This document shows, piece by piece, positions 1 to 12,800 of a DNA stretch of 64,000 bases (position 1 is its first letter; each line of letters begins with the position of its first letter). The notes beneath the pieces were generated by a model, which was not told where the DNA came from, ran no database searches, and was given only the letters and a program-made list of their open reading frames with translations. A program made the translations under genes and the position numbers. Origin of the DNA: Triticum aestivum (Eukaryota; Streptophyta; Magnoliopsida; Poales; Poaceae); the NCBI RefSeq assembly GCF_018294505.1, contig NC_057809.1, positions 506,813,914-506,877,913 of the forward strand, written 5' to 3'.

Positions 1-172
1 TGGCATCATCAATAACATGCGACATATCAGAACGAATAGCAGAAGCAGATGTAGGTGTCGCAAACTTACTCATAATAGAAGGTGAATCAAGTGCAGAGCT
101 AGATGGCAGTTCCTTACCTCCCCTCGTAGTTGAGGGATATATCTTGGTTTTTGGATCCCTCAAGTTCTTCAT
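1..172 (-). CDS. Gag polyprotein, N-terminal part (Athila-like)
   Basis: The ORF starts with ATG at 172-170 on the minus strand, 50 bp downstream of the primer binding site, and stays open to the window edge (57 codons). It begins MKNLRDPKTKIYPSTTRGGK and is rich in Ser, Thr and Lys. That is the usual low-complexity N-terminus before the capsid-like domain in this group of Triticeae gag proteins. The capsid and later domains lie outside the window. No internal stop is visible in this part. Coding potential of the whole element cannot be judged from this fragment. Confidence 0.6.
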   Translation of the reverse strand, partial: MKNLRDPKTKIYPSTTRGGKELPSSSALDSPSIMSKFATPTSASAIRSDMSHVIDDA

Positions 173-221
173 AGTATCCAGCAGATATAAATCCCAAGTG
201 ACTCAAAGAATAGAGCTATGC

Positions 222-239
222 TCCCCGACAACGGCGCCA
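222..239 (-). other. Primer binding site, tRNA-Asp type
   Basis: On the minus strand the 18 bases read TGGCGCCGTTGTCGGGGA, differing at one position from the complement of the plant tRNA-Asp 3' end (TGGCGCCGTTGCCGGGGA). This is the usual primer of Athila-clade Gypsy elements and fixes the orientation and the LTR inner edge. Confidence 0.8.
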
Positions 240-250
240 GAAAAAGGTCT

Positions 251-1598
251 TGATAACCCACAAGTATAGGGGATCGCAACAACTTTCGAGGGTAGAGTAT
301 TCAACCCAAATTTATTGATTCGACACAAGGGGAGCCAAAGAATATTCTCAAGTATTAGCAGTTGAGTTGTCAATTCAACCACACCTGGAAACTTAGTATC
401 TGCAGCAAAGTGTTTAGTAGCAAAGTAATATGATAGTGGTGGTAGCGGCAACAAAAGTAAAGACAGCAAAAGTAATGTTTTTGGTATTTTGTAGTGATTG
501 TAACAGTAGCAGCGGGAAAGTTAATAAACGTAAACCAGTATATGGAAAACTCGTAGGCACCGGATCAGTGATGGATAATTATGCCGGATGCGGTTCATCA
601 TGTAACAGTCATAACATAGGGTGACACAGAACTAGCTCCAATTCATCAATGTAATGTAGGCATGTATTCCGTATATAGTCATATGTGCTTATGGAAAAGA
701 ACTTGCATGACATCTTTTGTCTTACCCTCCCGTGGTAGCGGGGTCCTATTGGAAACTAAGGGATATTAAGGCCACCGGGAGTGGTCCCGATTATTGTTAC
801 TTCGGGGTTGCCGGATCATAACACATAGTAGGTGACTATAGACTTGCAAGATAGGATCAAGAACTCACATATATTCATGAAAACATAATAGGTTCAGATC
901 TGAACTCATGGCACTCGGGCCCTAGTGACAAGCATTAAGCATAGCAAAGTCATAGCAACATCAATCTCAGAACATAGTGGATACTAGGGATCAAACCCTA
1001 ACAAAACTAACTTGATTACATGATAAATCTCATCCAACCCATCACCGTCCAGCAAGCCTACGATGCAATTACTCATGCACGGCGGTGAGCATCATGAAAT
1101 TGGTGATGGATGATGGTTGATGATGACGACGGTGACGAATCCCCCTCTCCGGAGCCCCGAACGGACTCCAAATCAGCCCTCCCGAGGGGTTTTAGGGCAT
1201 GGCGGCGGCTCCGTATCGTAAAACGTGATGATTTCTTCTTTCTGATTTTTTCTCATCGAAACTCAATATATGAAGGTGGAGGTGGAGTCGGAGAGGCAAC
1301 AGGGGGCCCACGAGGTAGGGGGGTGCGCCCTAGGGGGGGGGGCGCCCCCCACCCTCGCGAGAAGGGTGTGGGCCCCCTGGTCTTCATCTTTGGCGAGGAT
1401 TTTTTATTGTTTTTTCTAAGATGTTCCGTGGAGTTTTAGGTCATTCCGAGAATATTTGTTTTCTGCACATAAAACAACACCATGGCAATTCTGCTGAAAA
1501 CAACGTCACTCCAGGTTAGTTCCATTCAAATCATACAAGTTAGAGTCCAAAATAAGGGCAAAAGTGTTAGGAAAAGTAGATACGACGGAGACGTATCA
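251..1598 (-). repeat. 5' LTR of Athila-like element
   Basis: The LTR is about 1348 bp. On the minus strand it starts with TGATACGTCTCCGTCGTATC at 1598 and ends with GGGTTATCA at 251, 11 bp before the primer binding site. It carries a short poly-G/poly-C palindromic stretch near 1328-1352. The short ORFs in it are not conserved coding sequence. Confidence 0.8.
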
Positions 1599-2490
1599 GC
1601 CCCTTTCCAAGAGGGGCAAGCCGTCCGTGCCGGTGACCTCTGTCCATCCAGAGGCACCGGACGTCCTGCTGGGAGCGCTTCGCGGTGCTTCCATCGACGA
1701 AGAGCACCGCACTATTATGAGTGCGGTGATCAAGAAGGTTCAGTCCACCAAGAGCGGACTGACTGAAGCCTATGCCAGCCTTCCAACAGGCTTTGAAGTA
1801 AGTATTTAAAATATAGGAAAAATATTACCGCATAGACAGTAGCCCCTGATGCTCTGTTTGGTGTTCACAAAGAAAAGCCGAATAGAGGATCAAATAATAT
1901 CTGCAGGAGTCTAATATAAGTATGTCTGTATGCGTATGCAGGCTTCGCTGCTGACCTCTGCCGCACTGACTGCGGAGGTCGCTGCACTGAGGCAGAACCT
2001 CGAGCGGTCCGAGAAACAGCTCGGTCTTGCCAAGAGGCAGCTCGAGGAGAACAAAGGTAAGTAATACCTTGTCTATATAAAAAAAGAAAATGTGGTTGCG
2101 AAATGACAGGATCATCATGAATGTGCCAAGGTCCACGACTGAAGTGGCGACCCTGAAGCAAGCGTTGTCCGAGGCCGAAAACAAAGCGGCCAAGGAGCGC
2201 ACCGAGCGGGAGAAACAAGAGGCACGGGTGGGCGAGGTGCAGCAAGAGCTCCAGGCACTCGTGAAGAAACACGAGACTTTGGAGCTTGACTCAAAGACGC
2301 GAGAGTCCGAGCTTGCCGCGGCCCTCGAGAGCACAAAGCATGCCAAGGCTAAGGCCCAAAAGGCCCTCTAGGAAATTGAGGCGACGAGGAAGATAGCGGC
2401 GGGTAAGGCATTCAATATGCAAAGCAAGCATGTGAAAGTAAATTACTTGTTACTTACCCGAGTCCGGAGCTCTCCAGGAGCATTCGCAGA
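1599..2490 (+). pseudogene. Antisense ORF of Tat-like element, coiled-coil exons
   Basis: Three exon-like blocks are visible. The first ends at 1797 before a GTAAGT donor. The second is 1942-2056, between a TATGCAG acceptor and a GTAAGT donor. The third starts near 2135. The second and third are heptad-rich (Leu, Glu, Lys, Ala), predicting a long coiled coil. The third block is broken by TAG at 2369-2371 in a position where the frame continues with EIEATRKIAAG, so a CAG-to-TAG change is likely. The ORF resumes after the LARD element at 14017 in the same frame. The family is the plant 'putative gypsy-type transposon' antisense protein; its function is unknown. Confidence 0.6.
2486..2490. repeat. 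Target site duplication of LARD element
   Basis: GCAGA at 2486-2490 is repeated exactly at 14017-14021, flanking the LARD-like element. Removing the element and one copy restores one continuous reading frame of the antisense ORF, which confirms the boundaries. Confidence 0.9.
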
Positions 2491-5400
2491 TGTAACGCCC
2501 CGAGAATCTTGCTACAGTAATCCCCTCTAATGATGCCTTGTCGTCATGCTTTCCTAAGCCAAAATGCCACTTGTCCAAAAATCAAGTGCAATTCAATTCA
2601 AATTGCAAGTCAATTATTTGCATCTTCAAATGATCCAGAAAAATAGTTCACAATGTGGCAAATATTCCCTAAGTATTTGTCATGATGAAACCTACCTCTG
2701 TTCGATTCCAAAAATGCTCCTGGAAATTGTTTGAGTGGTCCAGCAACAATTAAATTGGCCTTTTCTATTCCTAAAAGTGTGTAATCATTTCCAAATGCTC
2801 AAAGCAATTTTGTGCAAATTCACAATATTGCACATTATTTATTGTGGCATGTGGCACATTTTACAAGAGACATTTGGTGCTCGGAATAATTGCAAAGTAG
2901 TAGCTTTTGTTTCCAGAAAAGAAAAACAAAAAAAAAGAACTAAAAAGGAAAAAGCAGAGGGGAGAGTGAGAAAAGAGCCCCCTGCCTCCCTGGGCTTTAG
3001 CCCATTACACTGGCCGGCCCACCTTACCCCGGGTCGCCTTCCCTGTTCGACCGACCCCGTCGCTACAGGGGCGCGGTCGCCCCGGACCGCCTCGCCGTCG
3101 ACGACGAGGGGGAGGATAAGGCCTCCACGCCCCCGACGCCTCGGGTGCCTCTCCCACTCACCTCCCCACTTGCCCCGCTCCGCCTCTCCCTCTCCCCACC
3201 AGATTCCTCCTTGCTCCCACTCACCCTTCTCCTCCCTCACCGAGGGAGCCGCTGCCGCGCGCCGTCGATCCCACGCTCCCTGTCGACCTCTCGCCTCGCC
3301 CCGATGACGTAGCGCTCCGCCGTCGTCCTCTGCATCGTCCTATCCAAGCCATTGGAGCCAGAAGCCACCGAGACGAGCCGGACGACCTCTTCTTCCCCTA
3401 CGGCCATCTTCAACTCCGGCGTTGATTCCGGTGACGACATGCCTCCCCGAGCCCATTTGAGCACAACTACAGGGCCCGGTGAGCAGTCGTCGTCTTTCTC
3501 CCTCTCTCCCCGCGCGTTTCCGTCACCGTAGTGGTCGCATTGGAGATGCCCGAACTCTCCGTCGCGGATCTCGTCGCCGGCAAGAATCCGGTGACCAAAT
3601 GGTCACGGGCCAGTGCCCAGCGCGCTCACCGCACCGCGTAGGCCTCGTCTAGCCGCTTGGTTTGTCCGCAAACGCACCCCAGCCCCGATCCCGACGAGGA
3701 CCGAAGTCCGGCATCCGCCCCGCTCGACGCCGTCGTCGTTGCAGCCCGCCCCCGCCTGAGCTAAGGTCACAGTTGGATGCGCCGCTCCTCCCGCGTCCGA
3801 ACGAGCCCGGCCGCGCTCGAAACGGCTCCCTGTGGCGTTTTTCCGGCGAAGTCCAGCGAGCCCTGCCGCTGTTTTGGTCGCCGGCGATGAAACCCCGACG
3901 CCGCCGGCGTGGCACACCTGGGGCCCGCCTCTGGGTCACTGCCCGTGGCCCCCTGGCCACAGTTGACCTTGTTGACCGTGGTCAACTGTGTTGACTGGGC
4001 ACACAGTGTTACTGACATGCGGGCCCCACCGTTTTTTTTTAAATAAACATTTTTACAAATAAAAATATTTAGTTAAGCTAAATAGTCACTCACATGTGGG
4101 GCCGGACAGCTAATTAACCATGTTTAATTAAAATAACCCACTATTAGCCCTCTGTGTATGACAGGTAGGACCCACTGGTCAGTTTGACCAGTCAGCGGGT
4201 CTGTTGACCTACTGATGTCATGCTAACACTCTGCTGGCGTCATATTTCATTTTCTGTTAATTTAAATAATTTCCGAATATTAATAAAACTTTAAAAATTC
4301 ATAGAAAATAAACCGTAACTCGGATGAAAATGTTTTCTATATGAAAGTTGCTCAGAAAAATCCAACAAATCCGAATATGCGGTCCGTTCATCTGTCACAT
4401 GCCCCTAGCATGCTGAACATGGAACTTTCCCCCTCCGGTCATCTGTCTAACACAGGTCCGGAACCGGGAACACCTTCCCGGTTGAATTCCCCCTTCACCT
4501 ATATCGTGTAGCCATGCGTTAGGTCACACCCAGCACAACATATTGCCATGTTACGCTTTGTGATGCTATGTTTGCTTTATATTTACTGTTTCTTCCCCCT
4601 CTTCTCTCCGGTAGACCCCCGAGACCGATGACGCCCCTGTGATCGACTACGTCGACGATGACCCCTCCTTGCCAGAGCAACCAGGCAAGCCCCCCCTTTG
4701 ATCATCCCAATATCGCCCATTCCTTTCTCTCATGCTTGCATTAGATTTTGCTACTGTTATTGTATGCTCCTATTCTGATGCATAGCCTGCTTTTGTACCT
4801 GTTATTGCACCTTACCTGCTTATCCTAACTACTTAGTATAGGTTGGTTAGTGATCCATCAGTGACCCCCACCTTGTCCTTGTTGCCCCTGCTTCATCATT
4901 GAAGACCCGATCAACGGGATCGAAGACCAGGCCCCGGCACCGCACATCACTTTCCCCTTAGTTGCTCGACACTACTGGGATACTATCGAGTGCCGAGGGT
5001 GAGACCTCTACAACACTTCTGATGTTAATCCTGTAGTGTAGCTATTCGGTCGTGGTCATCGAGGGTGATTTCCTCTTTAACCACTTCCGATACGACTCTG
5101 TCGTGCAACCCCTCAAGTGTGAACCTTGAGGGTGATTCCTCTACGTTCACCTTGATGATTACATTGAGTGGAACCCATCGAGGGTGATTCCTTGGGTTTT
5201 CCTCTTGATGTTTGGACACACAGATACTTGGACTTTACAACTGTTACTTGGAAAGTGATGTGGAGACGGGTTGACCTGGAAGGTGCCCGTGAGATAATTA
5301 CGAGGCGTGGCCGGGCATTCTTAGCCCTTGCCGCAAGTCCTCGAGACGGGGCAACGGGGTCACCTCTTTCGTGAGTCTCTGCTTGTTACCGCACGTTCCT

Positions 5401-6653
5401 AATCCACTATGATTTGGATATTTGATCCGAGGGGCCTCTGGCCTGATAGCACTAACCATCACGTGGGCATAGTATGGGCGTTCTGCGTCGTATACATCAG
5501 CCAAAGCTTAATAGACGTCAGCGACTGAGTGGCGCGCGCCGGGTTGGACTGCGCAAGCGCCTGCCTTGTTGAAGGAGGTAGCTAGGTCTGCTCACCGGCC
5601 GCGTATGCAACATGCAGGAGTTTCCAGGGAGATGGCCCATGACCCCTGGGGGCATAGGTTTAGTCCGGCGTGCTGACCTCTCTGTTAAGTCTAGGTCGGG
5701 TTGCGGCGTATTGTTTGGACGAGGCCGGGCATGACCCTGGAAAGTGTGTCCGGCCGGAGTTAAGCGAGCGTGGTGGGTAAGTTGGTGCACCCCTGCAGGG
5801 AAGAAAACATCTATCGATAGCCTGTCCTACGGTAACGGACACTTGGAGTTGTATCCCGATCGATACAACTAGAACTGGATACTTGTGATGAGAACTGGAT
5901 GGTGATGAGGATTTGATTGTGATGATAACTGGATAGTATGGCTCTGGGATTTCTTTCTCACAGGGAGTCGAGAAAGGACCTCTGGCCGAGGTTGATAACA
6001 CCACTGCTACTTTACTTTATGCTACTCTACTCCCTCCTGTTGCTGCAAGATGGTGGGTTCGAGAAGATGCTAGTCTTCGATAGGACTAGGCCTTCTCTCT
6101 GTTCTGGCATTTCTGCAGCCCAGTCCACATATACAACCCCTCTTTGATAATGTTGCATCTGTAGTGTAGATCCTTGCTTGCGAGTACTTTGGATGAGTAC
6201 TCACGGTTGCTTTGCTCCCTCTTTTCCCCTTTTCCATTCTTCTCGGATGACGCAACTAGATGACGGAGTCCAGGAGCCAGATGACACCTTTGACGACTGC
6301 TACTACCCCGAGGGTGCCTACTACCACGTGACGAAGACCGCCGATGACCAGGAGTAGTTAGGAGGCTCCCAGGCAGGAGGCCTTGCCTTTTTGATCGTAG
6401 ATGCTTTTGTGCTAGCCTTCTTAAGGCAAACTTGTCTAACTTATGTCTGTACTCAGATATTGTTGCTCCCGCTGACTCTTGTGTTTTCGAGCTTATGTAT
6501 TCGAGCCCTCGAGGCCCCTGACTTGTAATATAAAGCTTGTATTATTTTAATTTGTGTCTAGAGTTGTGTTGTGATATCTTCCCGTGAGTCCTTGATCTTG
6601 ATCGTACACATTTGCATGTATGATTAGTGTACGGTTGAATCGAGGGCGTCACA
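2491..6653 (+). repeat. 5' LTR of LARD-like element (4163 bp)
   Basis: The LTR starts TGTAACGCCCCGAGAATC and ends GAGGGCGTCACA. It contains a GC-rich block (about 2960-3960) followed by AT-rich sequence. The many short ORFs in the GC-rich block occur again in the 3' LTR and are not supported as genes. Confidence 0.9.
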
Positions 6654-6656
6654 AGT

Positions 6657-6668
6657 TGGTATCAGAGC
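6657..6668 (+). other. Primer binding site, initiator tRNA-Met type
   Basis: TGGTATCAGAGC lies 3 bp after the 5' LTR end. It is the standard plant LTR-retrotransposon primer site complementary to initiator tRNA-Met. Confidence 0.9.
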
Positions 6669-9600
6669 CAACTGCCTGTAGGTAGCCCCCTTCCAACTCC
6701 TTGGCCGAAGTCGAGTCTAGTCACTACAAAACTTTTACTAACATGGCTGTGTGTCTTACGGGCCCACGTCGCCATTTGGGGGTATTAGGATCTTTTATTC
6801 CTCGTCTATACTCTGGGACTCTAATCTCTCGTCTATTCGGGTTAAACATTTTACTGACTCTGACATTAGGTTCTCGTACCCACTTCCTCCCGGAGAGCCC
6901 CGACATTACCGATGATCGCTTGCTTCGCCAGAAGATTCTGCAGATATTCCTCGAGGTTTCTCGAGACCCTGTGCCCACTGCCTTGCAGTTCCTGACCACA
7001 GATAATCCCCGTAAATAACATCCTTGCCGCTTGTACCTTCATACCCAGTTGCCCCTATTATTACAAGATGTACTCTCAGTTGTTTCGAGAATCCTTTATG
7101 CCTTCTGCTTTGCGGCTTCTTTTTGCACTACGGATGATTTACTGAACCCGTTTATCCCCAGTGGTTCATGTGTTTCACAAATTCTTTGGAATACTATTCG
7201 ACCTACCGATAATCCTTAGTAGCCTATTGCTCATGTTCTTCCTTATCGTCTTACATTATGGTTAATTCCATATGTCTAGCAATATTCTTTAAAATTCTTT
7301 GTGGTTGTACTTCTGTTCCTATGGATTCAACGTGTGAGCGAATACTGGCAATCACCAATTAATCCTTGGAAATTTTCTTTCCGTCTCCGACATCGCTCCG
7401 GTTATGAGCTGGTTCTTCCCCACTCAAGAAGTGATCAGGTGCACCTCTAAGTCTTTTCAACTTATCATCTTTTGATCAGAGCCTCTGCTTCCGATCCTTC
7501 GTCTTGAAATCATAATTCCTTTGTACCCAAGCATCGAATCATTCAGACGTTTCTATAAGCCAATGCCTTTGCATCCCCTTCTTCATCTGATTGATTACCG
7601 ATAATCACATCAACTCTGTCGTGAATCGCCAGATCCATTGCTGGGGTTGTTATCCGACTGTGTCCTTCACATCCAAAGTCTTGTGAGTTTTTCCCTGATA
7701 CATAACACCTTCGGTAAATTGTATCATCTGCTTTGACTCTGATACTCTGCTTTTGAACTCGTATCTTTGCTTGGTTGATGGTTGTATAGATTCGTAAAAA
7801 TGCCCCGATGGGTTGAACTTATGCCTTCCATAATCCGTGTGAACCCGAGAGTTCTCACGAGTCTTACTCTACTGGTACTTCGGCAGATAAATCCTCTGCA
7901 CTACAATTTCTTCGAAAACGAGGAGTGAATGAAAGGTTATGCATTGAAGAAGTGGGAGTCGACCTTGAACTTTGTGTTCATGCCCATGGACCCGATGTGA
8001 AACTTATCATGGAAGCTTCTTGTGATAATAATAATCCCCTTGTTATAAGTTCATATGGTATCTATGTTTGGTCCTTTGCAACCGTGGTTCTGAACATGGT
8101 TGTTCACCTTTGATTCCATTTCTCGGACAAGTTAAAGCACTTGTCCTCTACAGACCAATGCATCTCCGCAACCTCTATTTTGATCTTCCTTCGAGTATTA
8201 CCCTTCGGTACCTCGAGAATAACAAAGAACGTGTTGCTTCCTACGAGTCTTCATTTGGTATTGCTTCTCATCGATTTCATATTTCCCCGGGTTTTGAGTT
8301 GTTAGTCACTCGAGAACGCCGATAAGTGAATCGATTCCACACTCCGATTCTATAACTCTTAAGTAATTTTTGTTGCTTACAAGTTTAATAATCCTTCAAG
8401 TCATTCCTAGCCTGATCAGCTGTATTATTACCGTGCTAAATTTCAACTGTGCTACCAGGTCCTTTCCGGAGCACAATCTTCGACGACGAGCTAAGCTTAT
8501 GTCGATCTTCCTCATTATACCATTTTGCCATGAACAACAAGCTTGCTATCGAGTTTGTGTCGTACTTGTGGTTTCAATAACCTTTTGCTTCATCCTTCCT
8601 GTTGCTTGATGGCATCGCTCCTCGATGGCATCTTCATAGAGCCTTTCGACAAATGCGTCGTGATCAGCATCAACATTTTGACTTCCATTGAAATGACAAT
8701 TGAATTCATGGTGAGGAATACCATCCTTGACCTTCGATGATTTGAGTTATCATCGACAACCCCCTTTGTCTTCTTTCCAACGCATGTTTGATCATGTCTT
8801 GGTTATACCTTGGACTCCTTGCTAATCCCGCAACTGTTCCTTGGGTAATTCTTGTGATTTTCAACTACAACCCCTACTTGTAGCACCATGTTAATGCCAC
8901 CTCGAAGCATGACTGAGGTATTCCGAATATCAACAAGAACATTGGAAGCACATTGCCGAATGTTTCTTGATCTATTATCCAAACACCGTTCTATGGGTAA
9001 TATCATGATTCTTCCCTTGCCCCCTTTATCTAAATGCTTTTGAACTTGTTGTCATATCATGTATATCCTGCTCCGCTTCCCCTTGGGAAGGATATACTCC
9101 CAATTCTTGTGTGTAAACACATTTTCCTTTCCAATGTTCTGATTAATCTAATGATCACCTTTTCTTTTCCATTGTTTTATTTAAACTTTCTTGTGGTTAA
9201 TGAGATCTAAGCAGTAATAGTTCCCTGCTTAGGAAAACACCTCGGTGTAAAATTTGTTTGTAAGACCTTGTTGTTATTGCTGTTGACATTCCGGTAACCA
9301 CCGATGGACGAGAACTTTGCCTATGGGCCCGCCTCGTTCAACGAGCAGGAAAATGGTTCTCTTCGTCCCTCGCCCTTGGTACCAGCGTTGTTGCCAACGT
9401 AACTGACAGACTATACTCTGACCTGCATTGCTATCATGATCATGCAAATTGATTAGTGCCTTCCTACTATTAACCCACATGGTGGGCCCATAACCCACAG
9501 TTCCACAGGATCGGAACCTGACTCTTATGTATATCTTTGGTTCCGAAATATTCTTGCAATTGGCTTCGTATCATGTCATGAGCCACCATCAGAGGGATGA

Positions 9601-9842
9601 TCTATTCCCGATGCTCTGGACCCCCTTCTCACACTCTGTTCAGGTATCGATTGTTTGTCCATTCGCTTGAAACTTCCTATTGTACCTTCATATTTTGCTC
9701 TCGATGTTTTCTTAAGTTTCAACTCGAGGGGTACATCTGCCACTTTCCTTGAATTGTTCACCAGATAATTAACCCTATAAGGGTCAGTTCTCCCAAAGTT
9801 ACTCATTACTTCAGCACTTAAATCTCGGGACGAGATTTCTTG
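6669..9842 (+). other. Non-coding internal domain of LARD-like element
   Basis: In these 3.2 kb the longest open frames are under about 105 codons and none shows a zinc knuckle, DTG/DSG protease, YxDD reverse transcriptase or HHCC/DDE integrase motif. The sequence is C/T-rich on the plus strand in long parts. A structured packaging RNA is the expected role in this class, but nothing in the sequence proves it. Confidence 0.7.
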
Positions 9843-9856
9843 TAGTGGAGGAGATT
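9843..9856 (+). other. Polypurine tract of LARD-like element
   Basis: TAGTGGAGGAGATT immediately precedes the 3' LTR. The preceding bases, CTCGGGACGAGATTTCTTG, form the context often seen before LTRs of Tekay-like chromoviral Gypsy elements, suggesting a Gypsy partner for mobilisation. Confidence 0.75.
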
Positions 9857-12800
9857 TGTAACGCCCCGAGAATCTTGCTACAGTAATCCCCTCTAATGAT
9901 GCCTTGTCGTCATGCTTTCCTAAGCCAAAATGCCACTTGTCCAAAAATCAAGTCCAATTCAATTCAAATTGCAAGTCAATTATTTGCATCTTCAAATGAG
10001 CCAGAAAAATAGTTCACAATGTGGCAAATATTCCCTAAGTATTTGTCATGATGAAACCTACCTCTGTTCGATTCCCAAAATGCTCCTGGAAATTGTTTGA
10101 GTGGTCCAGCAACAATTAAATTGGCCTTTTCTATTCCTAAAAGTGTGTAATCATTTCCAAATGCTCAAAGCAATTTTGTGCAAATTCACAATATTGCACA
10201 TTATTTATTGTGGCATGTGGCACATTTTACAAGAGACATTTGGTGCTCGGAATAATTGCAAAGTAGTAGCTTTTGTTTCCAGAAAAGAAAAACAAAAAAA
10301 AGAACTAAAAAGGAAAAAGTAGAGGGGAGAGTGAGAAAAGAGCCCCCTGCCTCCCTGGGCTTTAGCCCATTACACTGGCCGGCCCACCTTACCCCGGGTC
10401 GCCTTCCCTGTTCGACCGACCCCGTCGCTACAGGGGCGCGGTCGCCCCGGACCGCCTCACCGTCGACGACGAGGGGGAGGATAAGGCCTCCACGCCCCCG
10501 ACGCCTCGGGTGCCTCTCCCACTCACCTCCCCACTTGCCCCGCTCCGCCTCTCCCTCTCCCCACCAGATTCCTCCTCGCTCCCCCTCACCCTTCTCCTCC
10601 CTCACCGAGGGAGCCGCTGCCGCGCGCCGTCGATCCCACGCTCCCTGTCGACCTCTCGCCTCGCCCCGATGACGTAGCGCTCTGCCGTCGTCCTCTGCGT
10701 CGTCCTATCCAAGCCATTGGAGCCAGAAGCCACCGAGACGAGCCCGACGACCTCTTCTTCCCCTATGGCCATCTTCAACTCCGGCGTTGATTCCGGTGAC
10801 GACATGCCTCCCCGAGCCCATTTGAGCACAACTACAGGGCCCGGTGAGCAGTCGTCGTCTTTCTCCCTCTCTCCCCGCGCGTTTCCGTCACCGTAGTGGT
10901 CGCATTGGAGATGCCCGAACTCTCCGTCGCGGATCTCGTCGCCGGCAAGACTCCGATGACCAAATGGTCACGGGCCAGTGCCCAGCGCGCTCACCGCACC
11001 GCGTAGGCCTCGTCTAGCCGCTTGGTTTGCCCGCAAACGCACCCCAGCCCCGATCCCGACGAGGACCGAAGTCCGGCATCCGCCCCGCTCGACGTCGTTG
11101 TTGTTGCAGCCCGCCCCCGCCTGAGCTAAGGTCACAGTTGGATGCGCCGCTCCTCCCGCGTCCGAACGAGCCCGACCGCGCTTGAAACGGCTCCCTGTGG
11201 CGTTTTTCCGGCGAAGTCCGGCGAGCCCTGCTGCTGTTTTGGTCGCCGGCGATGAAACCCCGACGCCGTCGACGTGGCACACCTGGGCCCGCCTCTGGGT
11301 CACTGCCCGTGGCCCCTGGCCCCAGTTGACCTTGTTGACCGTGGTCAACTGTGTTGACTGGGCACACAGTGTTACTGACATGCGGGCCCCACCGTTTTTT
11401 TTAAAATAAACATTTTTACAAATAAAAATATTTAGTTAAGCTAAATAGTCACTGACATGTGGGGCCGGACAGCTAATTAACCATGTTTAATTAAAATAAC
11501 GCACTATTAGCCCTCTGTGTATGACAGGTAGGACCCACTGGTCAGTTTGACCAGTCAGCGGGTCTGTTGACCTGCTGATGTCATGCTAACACTCTGCTGG
11601 CGTCATATTTCATTTTCTGTTAATTTAAATAATTTCCGAATATTAATAAAACTTTAAAAATTCATAGAAAATAAACCGTAACTCGGATGAAAATGTTTTC
11701 TATATGAAAGTTGCTCAGAAAAATCCAACGAATCCGAATATGCGGTCCGTTCATCTGTCACATGCCCCTAGCATGCTGAACATGGAACTTTCCCCCTCCG
11801 GTCATCTGTCTGACACAGGTCTGGAACCGGGAACACCTTCCCGGTTGAATTCCCCCTTCACCTATATCGTGTAGCCATGAGTTAGGTCACACCCAGCACA
11901 ACATATTGCCATGTTACGCTTTGTGATGCTATGTTTGCTTTATATTTACTGTTTCTTCCCCCTCTTCTCTCCGGTAGACCCCCGAGACCGATGCCGCCCC
12001 TGTGATCGACTACGTCGACGACGACCCCTCCTTGCCAGAGCAACCAGGCAAGCCCCCCCTTTGATCATCCCGATATCGCCCATTCCTTTCTCTCATGCTT
12101 GCATTAGATTTTGCTACTGTTATTGTATGCTCCTATTCTGATGCATAGCCTGCTTTTGTACCTGTTATTGCACCTTACCTGCTTATCCTAACTGCTTAGT
12201 ATAGGTTGGTTAGTGATCCATCAGTGACCCCCACCTTGTCCTTGTTGCCCCTGCTTCATCATTGAAGACCCGATCAACGGGATCGAAGACCAGGCCCCGA
12301 CACCGCACATCACTTTCCCCTTAGTTGCTCGACACTACTGGGATACTATCGAGTGCCGAGGGTGAGACCTCTACAACACTTCTGATGTTAACCCTGTAGT
12401 GTAGCTATTCGGTCGTGGTCATCGAGGGTGATTTCCTCTTTAACCACTTCCGATACGACTCTGTCGTGCAACCCCTCAAGTGTGAACCTCGAGGGTGATT
12501 CCTCTACGTTCACCTCGATGATTACATTGAGTGGAACCCACCGAGGGTGATTCCTTGAGTTTTCCTCTTGATGTTTGGACACACGGATACTTGGACTTTA
12601 CAACTGTTACTTGGAAAGTGATGTGGAGACGGGTTGACCTGGAAGGTGCCCGTGAGATAATTACGAGGCGTGGCCGGGCATTCTTAGCCCTTGCCGCAAG
12701 TCCTCGAGACGGGGCAACGGGGTCACCTCTTTCGTGAGTCTCTGCTTGTTACCGCGCGTTCCTAATCCACTACGATTTGGATATTTGATCCGAGGGGCCT

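Larger units (their letters stand above)
1..1598 (-). mobile_element. Athila-like Gypsy retrotransposon, 5' end
   Basis: Read on the minus strand, this is an LTR (1598 to 251), a tRNA-Asp-type primer binding site (239 to 222) and the start of a gag ORF that leaves the window at base 1. The LTR sequence and the gag N-terminus are of the Sabrina/WHAM/Fatima kind seen in Triticeae genomes; the exact family is not settled. Only the 5' LTR is in the window, so the target site duplication cannot be checked; the flank begins at 1599 with GCCCC. It interrupts the antisense ORF region of the Tat-like element to the right, so it is the younger of the two. Confidence 0.8.

Noticed and set aside
2735..4018. 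Several ORFs of 75-190 codons in the LARD LTR, repeated at 10101-11409
   Set aside because: They lie in both strands and several frames of a GC-rich LTR block, lack any domain, and the two LTR copies differ by indels that change the frames.
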